Shown: positions 24,761 through 35,873, counted from the first letter of the stretch. The stretch is 50,517 bases of DNA from a virus (IMGVR_UViG_3300027708_000100:1-50517), one strand, 5' to 3'. Numbers and translations: made by a program. The notes: generated by a model not told the origin, from the sequence alone.

Positions 24761-27700
24761 TGTTTGGTTTTTCTCCCTTATCTAGTGCACCACTCAGCAG
24801 TTTATTTTCAACTGTTAGAACATACACAGTATCAATTTCAGAAACTGGAAATGCTTCTGATCCGATTATTACTGCGATAGGTAACTTTGGTGTTATAGGT
24901 TATGAATATTCAAATAAGAATTATCTTAATTTCCCAAATAATTATAGAGTATCGCCGTGGTTTACTGGTAATGCTGTAGTATCTAATGCTGCCGTACTGG
25001 CACCAGATGGAACATATACTGGGCAATTATTAAAAGAAACTGTTGCCAGCTCAGCACACTCTTTAAATTATGGTTTAACTTTACCAAAAGCAAATACAAC
25101 TTATACACTTTCTTGCTATGTAAAACCATATACTGCTGATAGAATTGTTAACTTACAGTTCCATGAAAATCCAGCATATGCATATGCTGTTATACAACTA
25201 GGCGCAAATTTATCTTCAATTGATGCTGTACCACAAGTTACACCAAGGTCATCTTACTCTAACGCATCTGGAACAGTAACTGCTGCAGCCAATGGTTGGT
25301 ACAGAGTTAATATTACTGCAACTACTGGTATACAAGGTTCTACAACAGTTAGTTTATTATTAAATAATGCTGGTGCGCAAAACTATGCTGGTAATGGAAA
25401 TTCTGGTATATATCTTTGGGGTATGCAGTTTGAAGAAGGTTCATCGCCTACTGCAGTACAAAATCCATATAGCACTGACTCTGGCGCATCACAAGTATCA
25501 TTCATTCCACAACTAACAGAAATAGCAACAATAACAACAAATTTATATAATGTTTCTGAAAATTTCTCAGATTCTACTTACTGGTATCCATTCCGTATAT
25601 CGGTAACTCCTAATTATGCAGTTGCGCCTGATGGTTCAAATACTGCATCATTATTAACAGCTACTGGCGATTATGCCAATATGGCTGTCGTTCCCAATGC
25701 AAGTACATCCGTATTTAATGTCAATCCTGGAGAATATTGGACAGTATCAATATATGTAAAATATGTAAATAATCAATATGTTTCAATACCCAATGAAGTA
25801 ACAGGTGGTGTTAGTTCACTTGCTGTTTTTGATATTATTAATGGTACCATTAATAATCAAGCATATAATTGTACTAATGCCACTATAACTTCTGTTGGTT
25901 CTGGATGGTGGAGAGTTACTGCCACAACTCTAATTCCTGCAGGAGGATCTGGTTGGAATCCGCATCCTATTTGGTTAGGACAGTATACTGGTGGGCAAAC
26001 AGGAACAGCTGCTTTGTTTTGGGGTGCACAGATGGAAAGAAGCGCCACTGCCTCAGCATATCAACAAAAACCATTGCGAGATTCAGCTGGAGTTACAGTA
26101 GTATCAAGAGATATAAAAGAAATTGGAACAACTAACTTAGTTGATTACTCGCAAAATCCTGTTAGTTGGGAATTCCGTTTATCTACTCTGCAATCAACTA
26201 CAGAGTTGGCACCTGACGGAACAAATACTGCCGTACGATACACACCAACAGCACAATATGGTGGTGTGCTTCCAGGTGCTTTAACAAATACTCCAAACTG
26301 GTTACATGATACTCCAATGGTTGGAAGTGTATGGCTTAGAGTTGCTTCTGGAACAAAACAAGTTGGACTAGGATTAAATGCTGGTGGCATGGGAGTATTT
26401 GTTACAGTTACTACAACATGGCAAAGATTTAGTAGTTCTTATACTAAATCTGCTAATTACAATGATTTCTTCAATATATACGAACCTAGCTCTACTGGCT
26501 TTGTTGATATTTACGTTTGGGGTTTCCAAGTAGAAGTAGGAACTACTGCTTCTGCATATCAAGTTAAACCAATTGTTGAATCTACCACACCACAATTATT
26601 ATTCACTCCACAACTAACTGAAACTGGAACATCAGTAGATGAATATAAAGTTGCAGCTAATCTAGTTACAGCTTCCAGTGAAAAAGCATCTAGAAATTTA
26701 TTAAACAATTCTAATAATTTTAATCAAACTCTATACTGGGGTTTGAATGGTGGATCAGTATCACCAAATTCTATTATATCTCCAGACGGAACACAAAATG
26801 CTTCCACTATTACTGGTGGGTCAGCATTCAATGGCGTAAATCAAGGATGGTATGCCACTGCTGGAACAATCTATACATATAGTGTTTATTTAAAATATAT
26901 TTCTGGATCAACTGAGTGTATACTTGGACCTGATGCAAATCCAACAAACAGTGATAGACAAATGTATGTTAATATACAAACAGGAACTATCTCTTTAACT
27001 GGAACGAAACTTATCACATCTGGTGTAACCGATGCTGGTAATGGATGGTATAGATTTTATGCAACATTCAATCAGCCAAATCCAGGATACACTGATATTA
27101 CGATTTATGAGTCTTGGAGAACTGGTGGCGCAATGCAGTTCGGTGTTTATGGAGCACAAGTTGAATATGGAAATAATGCCACTTCACTTGTAATGACTCC
27201 TCTGCAAGAATTATCCAGTAATACTCTTGCTACTACATTAACATCTCAAGAAAAATTAAATAAAAATTTAGTTGCTTATCCAGAAGATATTACTAATATT
27301 GGTTGGGGAAAACTCAACATATCATCTATTGTTCTGGCAACAGCACCAGATAATAGTTTCACTGCTAATTTAGTGACACCAAGCGCAAAAACTAATGCTC
27401 AATTTGAAGTTACTACTGGAACATTTGTAGGATTTCAGGTATACTACACTAGAATAGGACAAACATATACATTCTCAGTATATGCTAAACCAAATGGATA
27501 TAATTATATTCGATTAAGTTTTGGTAATATTGCTGGATTTGGTTTAGCGTTCTTTAATGTATTAACAGGAACTGTTGGAACTACAACAGCCAATACTGCT
27601 CCAAATAATTTTTCAGCTGCTATTGCTCCTGCTGGTAATGGATATTACAGATGTAGTATAACCTACACTGCCACAAGCATTGGAGTAGTTAATAGTGACA

Positions 27701-30700
27701 TTTACATTCTAAGTGCTGATAATCAATACAATTGGACATCAGATGGCACTAGTGGTGTATATCTATATGGTGCTCAGTTTGAAGAAGGTAGTTTATCTTC
27801 TTATGTTTCTGTTGCTAATTATGGTAATACTCAAACTACTACATCAGCAGCTGCTCCGCAGATAACTGAATCTGGTGGAGCAAATGATTCAGAAAGTTCT
27901 CAAGCAGATTTCTACCCACCAGTACTAACAGAATCTGGTTCTGCAAATGATTCAGAAACTGTATCAGCAGTTAATACAGCTACAAAGATAGAACTAGCAA
28001 GAAAGAACTTAGTTGTTAAATCAAACGTATTTGATAACACTAATTATTGGTCACAGACTGCAGCTACACCAATTCCATATGCAACTGTTTCTCCTTTTGG
28101 AACAACTGATGCTTATTTCTTAAGAGAATCTGCTACATTAAATAATGGTCATTATCTTCAACAGGTTCCACTTTGGGAAAAGGGATATCAATACACATAT
28201 AGTATATACGCCAAAGCATCTACTAGAACATATCTATTTTTATTAATTGGTTCTGGAGCAATTCCAGGACAACAGAATGCATTGTTCAATTTAACTACTG
28301 GTGCAATTAGTCAACTCAATGTGACCAATGGAACAACTGCTGCAGTGACTGATGTGGGAAATGGCTGGTGGAGATGTTCAATAACAACTCCTGCGGCAAT
28401 TTCTACAGGGTTCAGTACAATATGGGCATCTGTTGCGGATAACACACAATCAGTTAATTACACTGGTGATGGTACTTCTGGTATATACATTTATGGTGCT
28501 CAAGTTGAGAGGGGAACTGTACCAACTGCTTATGTTGATTATGAAGACACAAGTATAGTTACTGGTGGTTATTCTCTTGCTCTACCTATTACAGAAACTG
28601 GTACTGCTGTTGATTCTGAAGATCAAGTTGTTGCTGCAGCTCGTAGCACCAAAGAGTGGGCTACTACTAATTTTGTTGACTATTCACAAGATGGTACTCA
28701 ATGGGGATTAAATCCTGGAACTACAATTATATCAACTACAGAGTTGGCTCCAGATGGAACATACACTGCAGTAAGAGTTAGACCAACATTAAACTATTCT
28801 GGAGTTAGATCTAGTACTGGTGTTTGGTTACATGATACACAAATGGTTGGTAGCGCATGGGTCAAAGTAGATACTGGTACACAAGCACTACAACTTGGTC
28901 TTGGTGGTGGCGGACTTGCTACTAATATTACAGCCACAACAACTTGGACAAGAGTTTACGGAACATTGTTAAAATCTGCAAACTATAATGATAACTTCTT
29001 AGTTATGTCTATAGATGCATCTCATGGTGATTTTCTTGTTTGGGGTATTCAAGTTGAAGTGGGATCTACGCCATCAACATATCAAGTTAAACCAATAGTT
29101 GAATCTCAATATAATACCACTATATTTAATGGTGCAAGAGCAGTAGAACGAATTTCCAAAAATCGTTATTTAAACTCTGAAGATATTACTCCTTGGGGTA
29201 AGAATAATGTTACATTTAGTGTTAATTCCGTTGCCAATCCAATTGATGGCGCATTAACTGCAGATCTAGTTAGTAATACTGTTAACTTAACCAGCAATAT
29301 TAATACATCTCAAATATCAAATGGTAGTTGGATAGCTGGTACTATAATGACCAAATCCATTTATGTTAAGTATATAAGTGGTGCACCGTATTTATACTTC
29401 CAAGCAATTCCAGTTGCGATAACAGCAGTCAATAATAATGGAACTTACTTTGTCGCAGCATTTGATTTCACTACTGGATGTATTTTACAAAGTGTTTCTG
29501 GAAACTCTACTGCATCGATAATTGATGTTGGTGGTGGTTGGTTCAGACTTATTCAAACAGTTACAGTGCCATCGTCTAATACAGGAACTAGTACTCCCAT
29601 AATTGGAGATTCTTTCTTTATTGGAGCATACGGATCAACTAGTATTAGCACTACTTTTGCAGTATATGGTGCTCAGTTAGAATTTGGATCTGTTGCAACT
29701 GCATATCAATACACTGGAGCAGCAGGTGTTGGTGGTTCAAGTATAGATACGTTGGCTAATACTCTTCAATTCTCTAGAGCCAAGAATGAGATTGCCAATA
29801 AGAATTTATTGAACACAGCTTCTGCGTCAGAAACATTTACTAGTGGTTGGACAGGAAACTCAGGAACAATCGTACAAAATGCAACTATTGCACCAGATGG
29901 TATAAGTCCTGCGATTAAATTAGTTGAGGTTGCAACAGGTAGCCCAACATCTAATCAACGCATGTATTATAAACCAGCAGTAGAAGGTGGAACTGTATAT
30001 ACATACTCTGTTTATCTAAAACCTGCAGAGCGTCTTTACGCATCGGTATATTTTGAAGATAACACTCAACTTGGCGGTGGCCGAGTTGGACAATACTTAA
30101 ATTTACAAACAGGCACAATAACATCAACTTATCAAACAGGCACAAATACATTATTAGGATCTAATTTACAATCTTTACCCAATGGATGGTTTAGATATAG
30201 CTGGACTGTAAAAGCAGTATTATCACAAATAGCAAACAGCGGTGCGTATATAATCCTACGTATGGGAGATACTCCAACAAATTTTGCTTATGATGGTGAT
30301 GGTACCTCAGGTATGTATTTCTGGGGTGCTCAAATGGAAATCGGAGATACGGTAACTCCATATGTTTCTGTTTCTAGCTATGGTAATGCTCAGACAAGCA
30401 CAACTGCAGTAAATAATAATTTAACTGAAACTGGTACTGCTATTGAAACTGAAGATAATACTACTTCTGCAAATTCAGCTTTAACAGAATCTGGTACTGC
30501 TGTTGAAAATTATCAAAATACTCTAGCATCATTATCTTATTCTTATGAATCTTCAAATAATAATCTATTAAGTCTAGCAGCTGAAGACTTCTCATTATGG
30601 AATAAAAATACTGCTCCAAATGACTGGACTGTAAATACTAATGTAGCTGTTGCTCCAAATGGAACTAATACTGCTGATTTAATTATTAGACCAGCTGGTT

Positions 30701-33700
30701 TTGGTAGTTCTGTTGTATATAAATCATTCCCTTTAAATATGGCAGGTCAAACCAATACTTCGTATGTTGGTTCGATATATCTTAAAGCTGCGGGATATTC
30801 TAAAGCTAGAGTAAACTTTGAAAATAATGCATTTAATAATGTATCTTATGGAGCGTCAGTTGATTTAATCGCAGGAACTGTATATCAAGTTTTAAATGGA
30901 TCTACAGTAACTATAACTGACGCTGGTAATGGTTGGTGGAGAATTACAGTTACCGCAAGATCAGATGCTGATGGTGGTAATTATATCTTTGCATTTAGCC
31001 CAGCGGATAGTAGTTATAACCAAAGTTTTATTGGCGATGGAGCTTCTGGTATCTATGCGTGGGGTGCTCAAGTTGAATATGGAACAGTGGCAAGTCCATA
31101 CGTATCTTCTTCATTGGCAGATTCTTCTACTAATACCACAGCATTAACTGCAATTACTCCAGAATATTCTAGAACTAATATATTTAATTCATCAGAAGTA
31201 TTAACTTCTTCTCCTTGGGTAGCGACCAATGCTACTATTATTCCAGGAATAATAGACACAAACTCTGGTGCGCTTTCATACAAATTAATTGATGCTAATG
31301 CCAATACAGGAAATAAAGAAATATATCAAAATCAATATTGGATAAAAGGTGCAACATATACTGTTTCTGTATATGTAAAAGCTGCAGAAAGAGATACATT
31401 TAGAATTGGTTTACAGAATGGAACCATTATGGCTAGTTCTGGAAATGCTTATTTCTATGTACCAAATAATGGAACAGGAAATAATTTCTTTACAAATGGA
31501 TATTCAAGTAACACAATAACTTATATTGCAAATGGTTGGTATAGATGTACTGCTACATTTACTGTGAATGGAACAGGTGGTTTTGGTGGCATATACTTTA
31601 CAATGGCAACGAATGGCGGTGCTAGCACTAATACAAACTATACTGGTGATGGTACTTCTGGAATGTATTTCCTACGTCCACAAGTTGAACTTGGATCAGT
31701 TGCTACTCCATGGACTTTAAGTACCATTGACGCAGAAACTACTACAGTTGCTAATCTATCAGCAATATCTGAATCGTCAAGTAAAAACTTAATTAAATTC
31801 TCAAACGATTTCTCTAATAGCTTATGGTTCGCAGGAGGAGTTGTTAAAACATCAATTAATAATTCTGCTCCTGATGGATCTTCTAATGCATTATTATTCA
31901 CAACATTGGGTGGTGGCGGACTTCAGTCTTTCTATGAAGGTTTAATTCCAGTAACACCAAATACAACATATACATATTCATTCTATGCTAAACTTGGAAC
32001 ACTAGTTTCTAGCGAATGGTTATTTGCAGTATATAATGAAACTGCATTAACAATGATTGCATCGGATATTATTCCTTCAATCACATTAGATACAACTTGG
32101 CAGAGAGTTACATATACATTTACAACACCAGTAAACTGCTCAATAATAAGAGTATATCCATTTAGAAACTTTGGTCTGGCCACTGTTAAAACAGGATATG
32201 TTTGGGGTCCACAGTTAGAACTTGGATCAGTCGCAACAACGTATGTATATGGTTTATCAGACGTTAATACAAATACAGCAGTATTCTCGCCTGCAAGTTC
32301 AGAGAAGTTAATTAATAATAGATTAACATATTCTGAAGATTTCAATAATGGTTTATACTGGTTAAAACAAGCTGGTATGACATTCTTGCCAAATTATATT
32401 GATCCGAATGGTAATAATACAGCAACCAAGTTAGTTGAATCAACAAATAATTATTTCCAAAGAATGTATGTTGCTCATCAATTAACCAACACAATGGCAA
32501 CACTAAGTTGCTACGTTAAGTCTGATGGTTCTTCTAGAAACGTATATTTAAAACTTTGGGATAGCGTAACAGATATGGGTGTTGTGTTTAACCCATCTAC
32601 TGGTGCGTTTGTTTCTTATAGTCCTGTGGCAATTACTGGTTCATACTCAGCTACTGCGGTTGGTAATGGATGGTATAGACTGGCCATATCAACATATCTT
32701 ACTAAATCTGGTGACGTGGCTATTGGATTAACCAATGGAACTACATACGTACCATATGCTGGTGATACTACAGTTGGCGTTTATGTTTGGGGTGTACAAT
32801 TAGAAACTGGTGATACTGTAACAAATTATGTTAAGATGCCAGTCAGCGAAATAGCAACACCTAGTTTTATTACATATACAAGTTTAAGCGAACAGTCTGG
32901 AACAATATTTGATACAGTAACAGGCGATAGATTAAATAATGCTCCTTATTCGATTGAAACAGTTACTGCACAAGAATCAAATTCAAATACTATTTCTACT
33001 TCTACTTCTAGAAAAGAAATTTTAAATAAAAACACTTTATTATTCCCAGAAGATTTTACAAACTTCAACTGGGGTAAGAGTTTAATATCATTAACACCTG
33101 GAATAATTGCTCCAGACGGAACACCTACTGCATATAAACTTGGTGAAAGTTCATCAATTATTGTTGGTAATAATTACCACTATGTAGTACAATATCCTGT
33201 TACTTATTCTGCTGGAATAACTTATACAATTTCAGTATTCGCAAAAGCAGCTGAACGTACTCTACTACAAATTCAGAGTGATGCTACTAGTTCCAGTATT
33301 GTTGGAATATTTGATTTAAGTAATGGCACTTTAGGTGGCGCTCCAGGTGGTGGTGCATTGAATATAACAGGAGCAATTACCGATGCTGGTAATGGATGGT
33401 ATCGTTGTTCAGTTACTGGAATGTCTAAAGTAAACGTCAATGCTGGAATAAAAATTCTATTGGGTAATGCAGGTTACGGTAACCAGTATAATGGTGACGG
33501 AACTTCTGGATTCTATATCTGGGGTGCTCAGATTGAACAAGGTAGTTTATCTCCATATGTTTCTTATGAAAATTATGGTAACTTAAAAACTGTTCAAGCA
33601 GATTTCTATCCAGCATTACCAATAGAAAATGTATCTGCTGTTGAAAGTGAAACTGGATTCCCTGCCACTACAAGTATATTAACAGAAACTAGTACTGCTA

Positions 33701-35841
33701 ATGATAGTGAAACTAACTCGTTAACAACTTCTATATCTAATAAAGAAGTTGTTAATAAAAATTTATTTACAGCACCAGAAGATTTTACAACTGGTTGGCA
33801 ACTAGATATTTATACAAATGCTGTTACAATTCCTAGTGTTATATCTAATCCATTCGGTGGTTCTACTGCAACTAAAATAGCTGGTAATACTTCTAGTGGT
33901 ACCCATTCAATACAATGGAATGGATACTATACCAACCTTAGAATGTTTAGTGGAGTTAGTAACGCAATTAGTATCTATGTTAAAGTTGCAGAATATACTA
34001 AGTTTTATATTTGTGATGCGGGAGCAGGAACTTTTGCTGCTACATTTGATTTAACAGCAGTGACAGCTACTGTAGTTAGTAACTGTACAGCAAGTATAAC
34101 ATCTGCTGGTAATGGTTGGTATCGTTGTAGTGTAATACTGCCACCTACAATAGTATTTGGCATTTATACTAGACCAGGATTTGGTGGATACCCAAATAAT
34201 GCTATTAGTGCAGGTACATATGGTTTTTCATATACTGGCGATAATACTTCTGGTGTCTATGTTTGGGGTGCTCAGTTAGAATTAAATAATTCTGTTACAC
34301 CATATGTTTCTATTGCTGATTATGGTAATACTCAAACTCCTGCAATAATATCACCAACTGTCAGAACAGAAAAATTAAATAAGAATCTATTACCATACCC
34401 AGAGAACTTTATTGCTGGTATTAGTAGTGGTGCGATGTACCAGCAAGGGTCAGTTACTTTAACTCCAGATGCAACATTGTCTCCATTCGGATTACCTTCT
34501 TACAAATATACCATATCTGGAGCATATAGTCGTGGACTAGGATATTATTATGATCTTATTCCAAATAAACAATATACATTTAGCATATATCTAAAAGCAA
34601 TTGTTGATACTAGTTATACTTTTGCTCTTGTAACAAGAAGTTCTGGATATCTTAATCCATACGGACCAATAGAATTCCTATTAACGAATACACCACTGAC
34701 AGTTGCTGCTGGATGGACTCGCGCATCATTTACCTTCGTGCCTATTGCTGCTGCGCAAATTCAAGTACAAGATTATTCTGGTTTTATTGGTGATAGATTC
34801 TACTTCTTTGGTGCTCAATTAGAAGAAGGTACATTAACTTCGTATGCAATAGACGATGTTTATGGTAATAGTGCTCAAGCCAATGCTAACTTCTATCCAT
34901 TATTACCAATAGAAAAAGTAACTGCAATTGAAAGCGAATCTGTATCAGCAGTTAATACAATAACATTAACAGAAACTGGCACAGGAAATTCTTCTCAATC
35001 TGTAGCAGTTGCTAATAACACTACATTAACAGAAACTGGAACAGGAAATGATTCTCAATCTTATCTTGCAGTGTTTAATAATAATCTAACAGAAACTGGT
35101 AATGCTAATGATGGTAAAACTATTCAAGCTAACTTCTATCCTGCATTACCAATAGAAACTGTTACTTCAAACGAATCGTCAGCTAAGACCTTATCATTCG
35201 GTCAGTCTATTACTGAAACTGGAACTGCAACTGAGCAATATGTAACTTTATTATCATACCTAGCATCAAGATTAGAATCTAGTACTGCATCAGATTACGC
35301 AAGTACTGGATTTCCATTATTTACTAATATATCAGAAACAGTTTCAGCGAATGCTTTACAAAATGCTACTGGTTATTTTGTTGTAAATAGACAAGAAGCA
35401 TTAAATGCATTAGATATAAAGGATTATACGCTATCTCCTGGAGGTATATTAACAGAAATAGCAAATTCGTTAGATTCACAAACTGCCCAGAGTTTAGTTT
35501 CTAAAGGAATTTTAGAACAAGTAGATCTAAAAGATTATCTTGTTTCAGTGGATTTTGCTAGTTCTTATATTATAGAAAAAGTAACTGCAATTGATGGAAC
35601 TTTATCGTTCGTCTTTATTTCAATAGATTATGAGCTAGTTTCTTCTAGACCAGCCTCACAGATTGATATTATTGCTGATGAAATTTATGTAGATAATCTT
35701 GATGTATTCTACATGGACGATGCGCATATGTTTGCAGATGTATTATTAGAGTATGACCAAATTTATGTTGACAATATTGATGTTCTTTATGGAAATATTG
35801 CTAGAATTGATGATATTTCAGGTGACGAGATATACATATAA
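24760..35841 (+). CDS. Giant modular adhesin-like fibre protein, 3693 residues
   Basis: The N-terminus MFGFSPLSSAPLSSLFSTV resembles the short opening of many phage fibre proteins. From about residue 53 to 3370 the protein consists of 16 modules of about 150-200 residues. Each starts with a [KR/T]NLL-x-x-SEDF-x-x-W segment, then APDG-x-x-TA, TYTYSVYLKA, a D/N-AGNGWYR strand and a closing YVWGAQLE-x-G-x-x-x-x-Y. This is the pattern of jelly-roll domains common in phage fibres and head spikes. Modules are joined by short TETGTAxDSE linkers. The C-terminal 320 residues (from nt 34876) hold linker repeats, a helical-looking part and an acidic tail with two IYVDNxDVxY units. Position before the neck genes fits a tail or neck fibre or whisker; receptor binding is inferred. 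Confidence 0.8.
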   Translation: MFGFSPLSSAPLSSLFSTVRTYTVSISETGNASDPIITAIGNFGVIGYEYSNKNYLNFPNNYRVSPWFTGNAVVSNAAVLAPDGTYTGQLLKETVASSAHSLNYGLTLPKANTTYTLSCYVKPYTADRIVNLQFHENPAYAYAVIQLGANLSSIDAVPQVTPRSSYSNASGTVTAAANGWYRVNITATTGIQGSTTVSLLLNNAGAQNYAGNGNSGIYLWGMQFEEGSSPTAVQNPYSTDSGASQVSFIPQLTEIATITTNLYNVSENFSDSTYWYPFRISVTPNYAVAPDGSNTASLLTATGDYANMAVVPNASTSVFNVNPGEYWTVSIYVKYVNNQYVSIPNEVTGGVSSLAVFDIINGTINNQAYNCTNATITSVGSGWWRVTATTLIPAGGSGWNPHPIWLGQYTGGQTGTAALFWGAQMERSATASAYQQKPLRDSAGVTVVSRDIKEIGTTNLVDYSQNPVSWEFRLSTLQSTTELAPDGTNTAVRYTPTAQYGGVLPGALTNTPNWLHDTPMVGSVWLRVASGTKQVGLGLNAGGMGVFVTVTTTWQRFSSSYTKSANYNDFFNIYEPSSTGFVDIYVWGFQVEVGTTASAYQVKPIVESTTPQLLFTPQLTETGTSVDEYKVAANLVTASSEKASRNLLNNSNNFNQTLYWGLNGGSVSPNSIISPDGTQNASTITGGSAFNGVNQGWYATAGTIYTYSVYLKYISGSTECILGPDANPTNSDRQMYVNIQTGTISLTGTKLITSGVTDAGNGWYRFYATFNQPNPGYTDITIYESWRTGGAMQFGVYGAQVEYGNNATSLVMTPLQELSSNTLATTLTSQEKLNKNLVAYPEDITNIGWGKLNISSIVLATAPDNSFTANLVTPSAKTNAQFEVTTGTFVGFQVYYTRIGQTYTFSVYAKPNGYNYIRLSFGNIAGFGLAFFNVLTGTVGTTTANTAPNNFSAAIAPAGNGYYRCSITYTATSIGVVNSDIYILSADNQYNWTSDGTSGVYLYGAQFEEGSLSSYVSVANYGNTQTTTSAAAPQITESGGANDSESSQADFYPPVLTESGSANDSETVSAVNTATKIELARKNLVVKSNVFDNTNYWSQTAATPIPYATVSPFGTTDAYFLRESATLNNGHYLQQVPLWEKGYQYTYSIYAKASTRTYLFLLIGSGAIPGQQNALFNLTTGAISQLNVTNGTTAAVTDVGNGWWRCSITTPAAISTGFSTIWASVADNTQSVNYTGDGTSGIYIYGAQVERGTVPTAYVDYEDTSIVTGGYSLALPITETGTAVDSEDQVVAAARSTKEWATTNFVDYSQDGTQWGLNPGTTIISTTELAPDGTYTAVRVRPTLNYSGVRSSTGVWLHDTQMVGSAWVKVDTGTQALQLGLGGGGLATNITATTTWTRVYGTLLKSANYNDNFLVMSIDASHGDFLVWGIQVEVGSTPSTYQVKPIVESQYNTTIFNGARAVERISKNRYLNSEDITPWGKNNVTFSVNSVANPIDGALTADLVSNTVNLTSNINTSQISNGSWIAGTIMTKSIYVKYISGAPYLYFQAIPVAITAVNNNGTYFVAAFDFTTGCILQSVSGNSTASIIDVGGGWFRLIQTVTVPSSNTGTSTPIIGDSFFIGAYGSTSISTTFAVYGAQLEFGSVATAYQYTGAAGVGGSSIDTLANTLQFSRAKNEIANKNLLNTASASETFTSGWTGNSGTIVQNATIAPDGISPAIKLVEVATGSPTSNQRMYYKPAVEGGTVYTYSVYLKPAERLYASVYFEDNTQLGGGRVGQYLNLQTGTITSTYQTGTNTLLGSNLQSLPNGWFRYSWTVKAVLSQIANSGAYIILRMGDTPTNFAYDGDGTSGMYFWGAQMEIGDTVTPYVSVSSYGNAQTSTTAVNNNLTETGTAIETEDNTTSANSALTESGTAVENYQNTLASLSYSYESSNNNLLSLAAEDFSLWNKNTAPNDWTVNTNVAVAPNGTNTADLIIRPAGFGSSVVYKSFPLNMAGQTNTSYVGSIYLKAAGYSKARVNFENNAFNNVSYGASVDLIAGTVYQVLNGSTVTITDAGNGWWRITVTARSDADGGNYIFAFSPADSSYNQSFIGDGASGIYAWGAQVEYGTVASPYVSSSLADSSTNTTALTAITPEYSRTNIFNSSEVLTSSPWVATNATIIPGIIDTNSGALSYKLIDANANTGNKEIYQNQYWIKGATYTVSVYVKAAERDTFRIGLQNGTIMASSGNAYFYVPNNGTGNNFFTNGYSSNTITYIANGWYRCTATFTVNGTGGFGGIYFTMATNGGASTNTNYTGDGTSGMYFLRPQVELGSVATPWTLSTIDAETTTVANLSAISESSSKNLIKFSNDFSNSLWFAGGVVKTSINNSAPDGSSNALLFTTLGGGGLQSFYEGLIPVTPNTTYTYSFYAKLGTLVSSEWLFAVYNETALTMIASDIIPSITLDTTWQRVTYTFTTPVNCSIIRVYPFRNFGLATVKTGYVWGPQLELGSVATTYVYGLSDVNTNTAVFSPASSEKLINNRLTYSEDFNNGLYWLKQAGMTFLPNYIDPNGNNTATKLVESTNNYFQRMYVAHQLTNTMATLSCYVKSDGSSRNVYLKLWDSVTDMGVVFNPSTGAFVSYSPVAITGSYSATAVGNGWYRLAISTYLTKSGDVAIGLTNGTTYVPYAGDTTVGVYVWGVQLETGDTVTNYVKMPVSEIATPSFITYTSLSEQSGTIFDTVTGDRLNNAPYSIETVTAQESNSNTISTSTSRKEILNKNTLLFPEDFTNFNWGKSLISLTPGIIAPDGTPTAYKLGESSSIIVGNNYHYVVQYPVTYSAGITYTISVFAKAAERTLLQIQSDATSSSIVGIFDLSNGTLGGAPGGGALNITGAITDAGNGWYRCSVTGMSKVNVNAGIKILLGNAGYGNQYNGDGTSGFYIWGAQIEQGSLSPYVSYENYGNLKTVQADFYPALPIENVSAVESETGFPATTSILTETSTANDSETNSLTTSISNKEVVNKNLFTAPEDFTTGWQLDIYTNAVTIPSVISNPFGGSTATKIAGNTSSGTHSIQWNGYYTNLRMFSGVSNAISIYVKVAEYTKFYICDAGAGTFAATFDLTAVTATVVSNCTASITSAGNGWYRCSVILPPTIVFGIYTRPGFGGYPNNAISAGTYGFSYTGDNTSGVYVWGAQLELNNSVTPYVSIADYGNTQTPAIISPTVRTEKLNKNLLPYPENFIAGISSGAMYQQGSVTLTPDATLSPFGLPSYKYTISGAYSRGLGYYYDLIPNKQYTFSIYLKAIVDTSYTFALVTRSSGYLNPYGPIEFLLTNTPLTVAAGWTRASFTFVPIAAAQIQVQDYSGFIGDRFYFFGAQLEEGTLTSYAIDDVYGNSAQANANFYPLLPIEKVTAIESESVSAVNTITLTETGTGNSSQSVAVANNTTLTETGTGNDSQSYLAVFNNNLTETGNANDGKTIQANFYPALPIETVTSNESSAKTLSFGQSITETGTATEQYVTLLSYLASRLESSTASDYASTGFPLFTNISETVSANALQNATGYFVVNRQEALNALDIKDYTLSPGGILTEIANSLDSQTAQSLVSKGILEQVDLKDYLVSVDFASSYIIEKVTAIDGTLSFVFISIDYELVSSRPASQIDIIADEIYVDNLDVFYMDDAHMFADVLLEYDQIYVDNIDVLYGNIARIDDISGDEIYI
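24916..34875 (+). repeat. Sixteen tandem jelly-roll-like modules in the giant protein
   Basis: The closing motif (WGAQ/YGAQ or variant followed by xE) ends each module near nt 25440, 26036, 26538, 27168, 27786, 28509, 29058, 29684, 30342, 31080, 31691, 32223, 32810, 33540, 34284 and 34827. Modules 3 and 7 form a distinct subtype (VDYSQ start, WLHDTxMVGS, closing QVEVG and YQVKPIVES). Module 11 has a divergent closing FLRPQVE. Confidence 0.88.
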
Positions 35842-35844
35842 ATA
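35837..35844 (+). promoter_or_regulatory. Perfect T4-late promoter box (TATAAATA)
   Basis: TATAAATA overlaps the last codons of the giant gene, 29 bases before ATG of gp13. Predicted start about 35850; an AAAAGAGA ribosome site follows. Confidence 0.65.
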
Positions 35845-35873
35845 AATAGAAATACTAATTAAAAGAGAATCCT

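Noticed and set aside
31638-32345. - strand frames of 87 and 120 codons inside the giant gene
   Set aside because: Antisense to conserved jelly-roll modules, with no start context; other modules give similar antisense frames.
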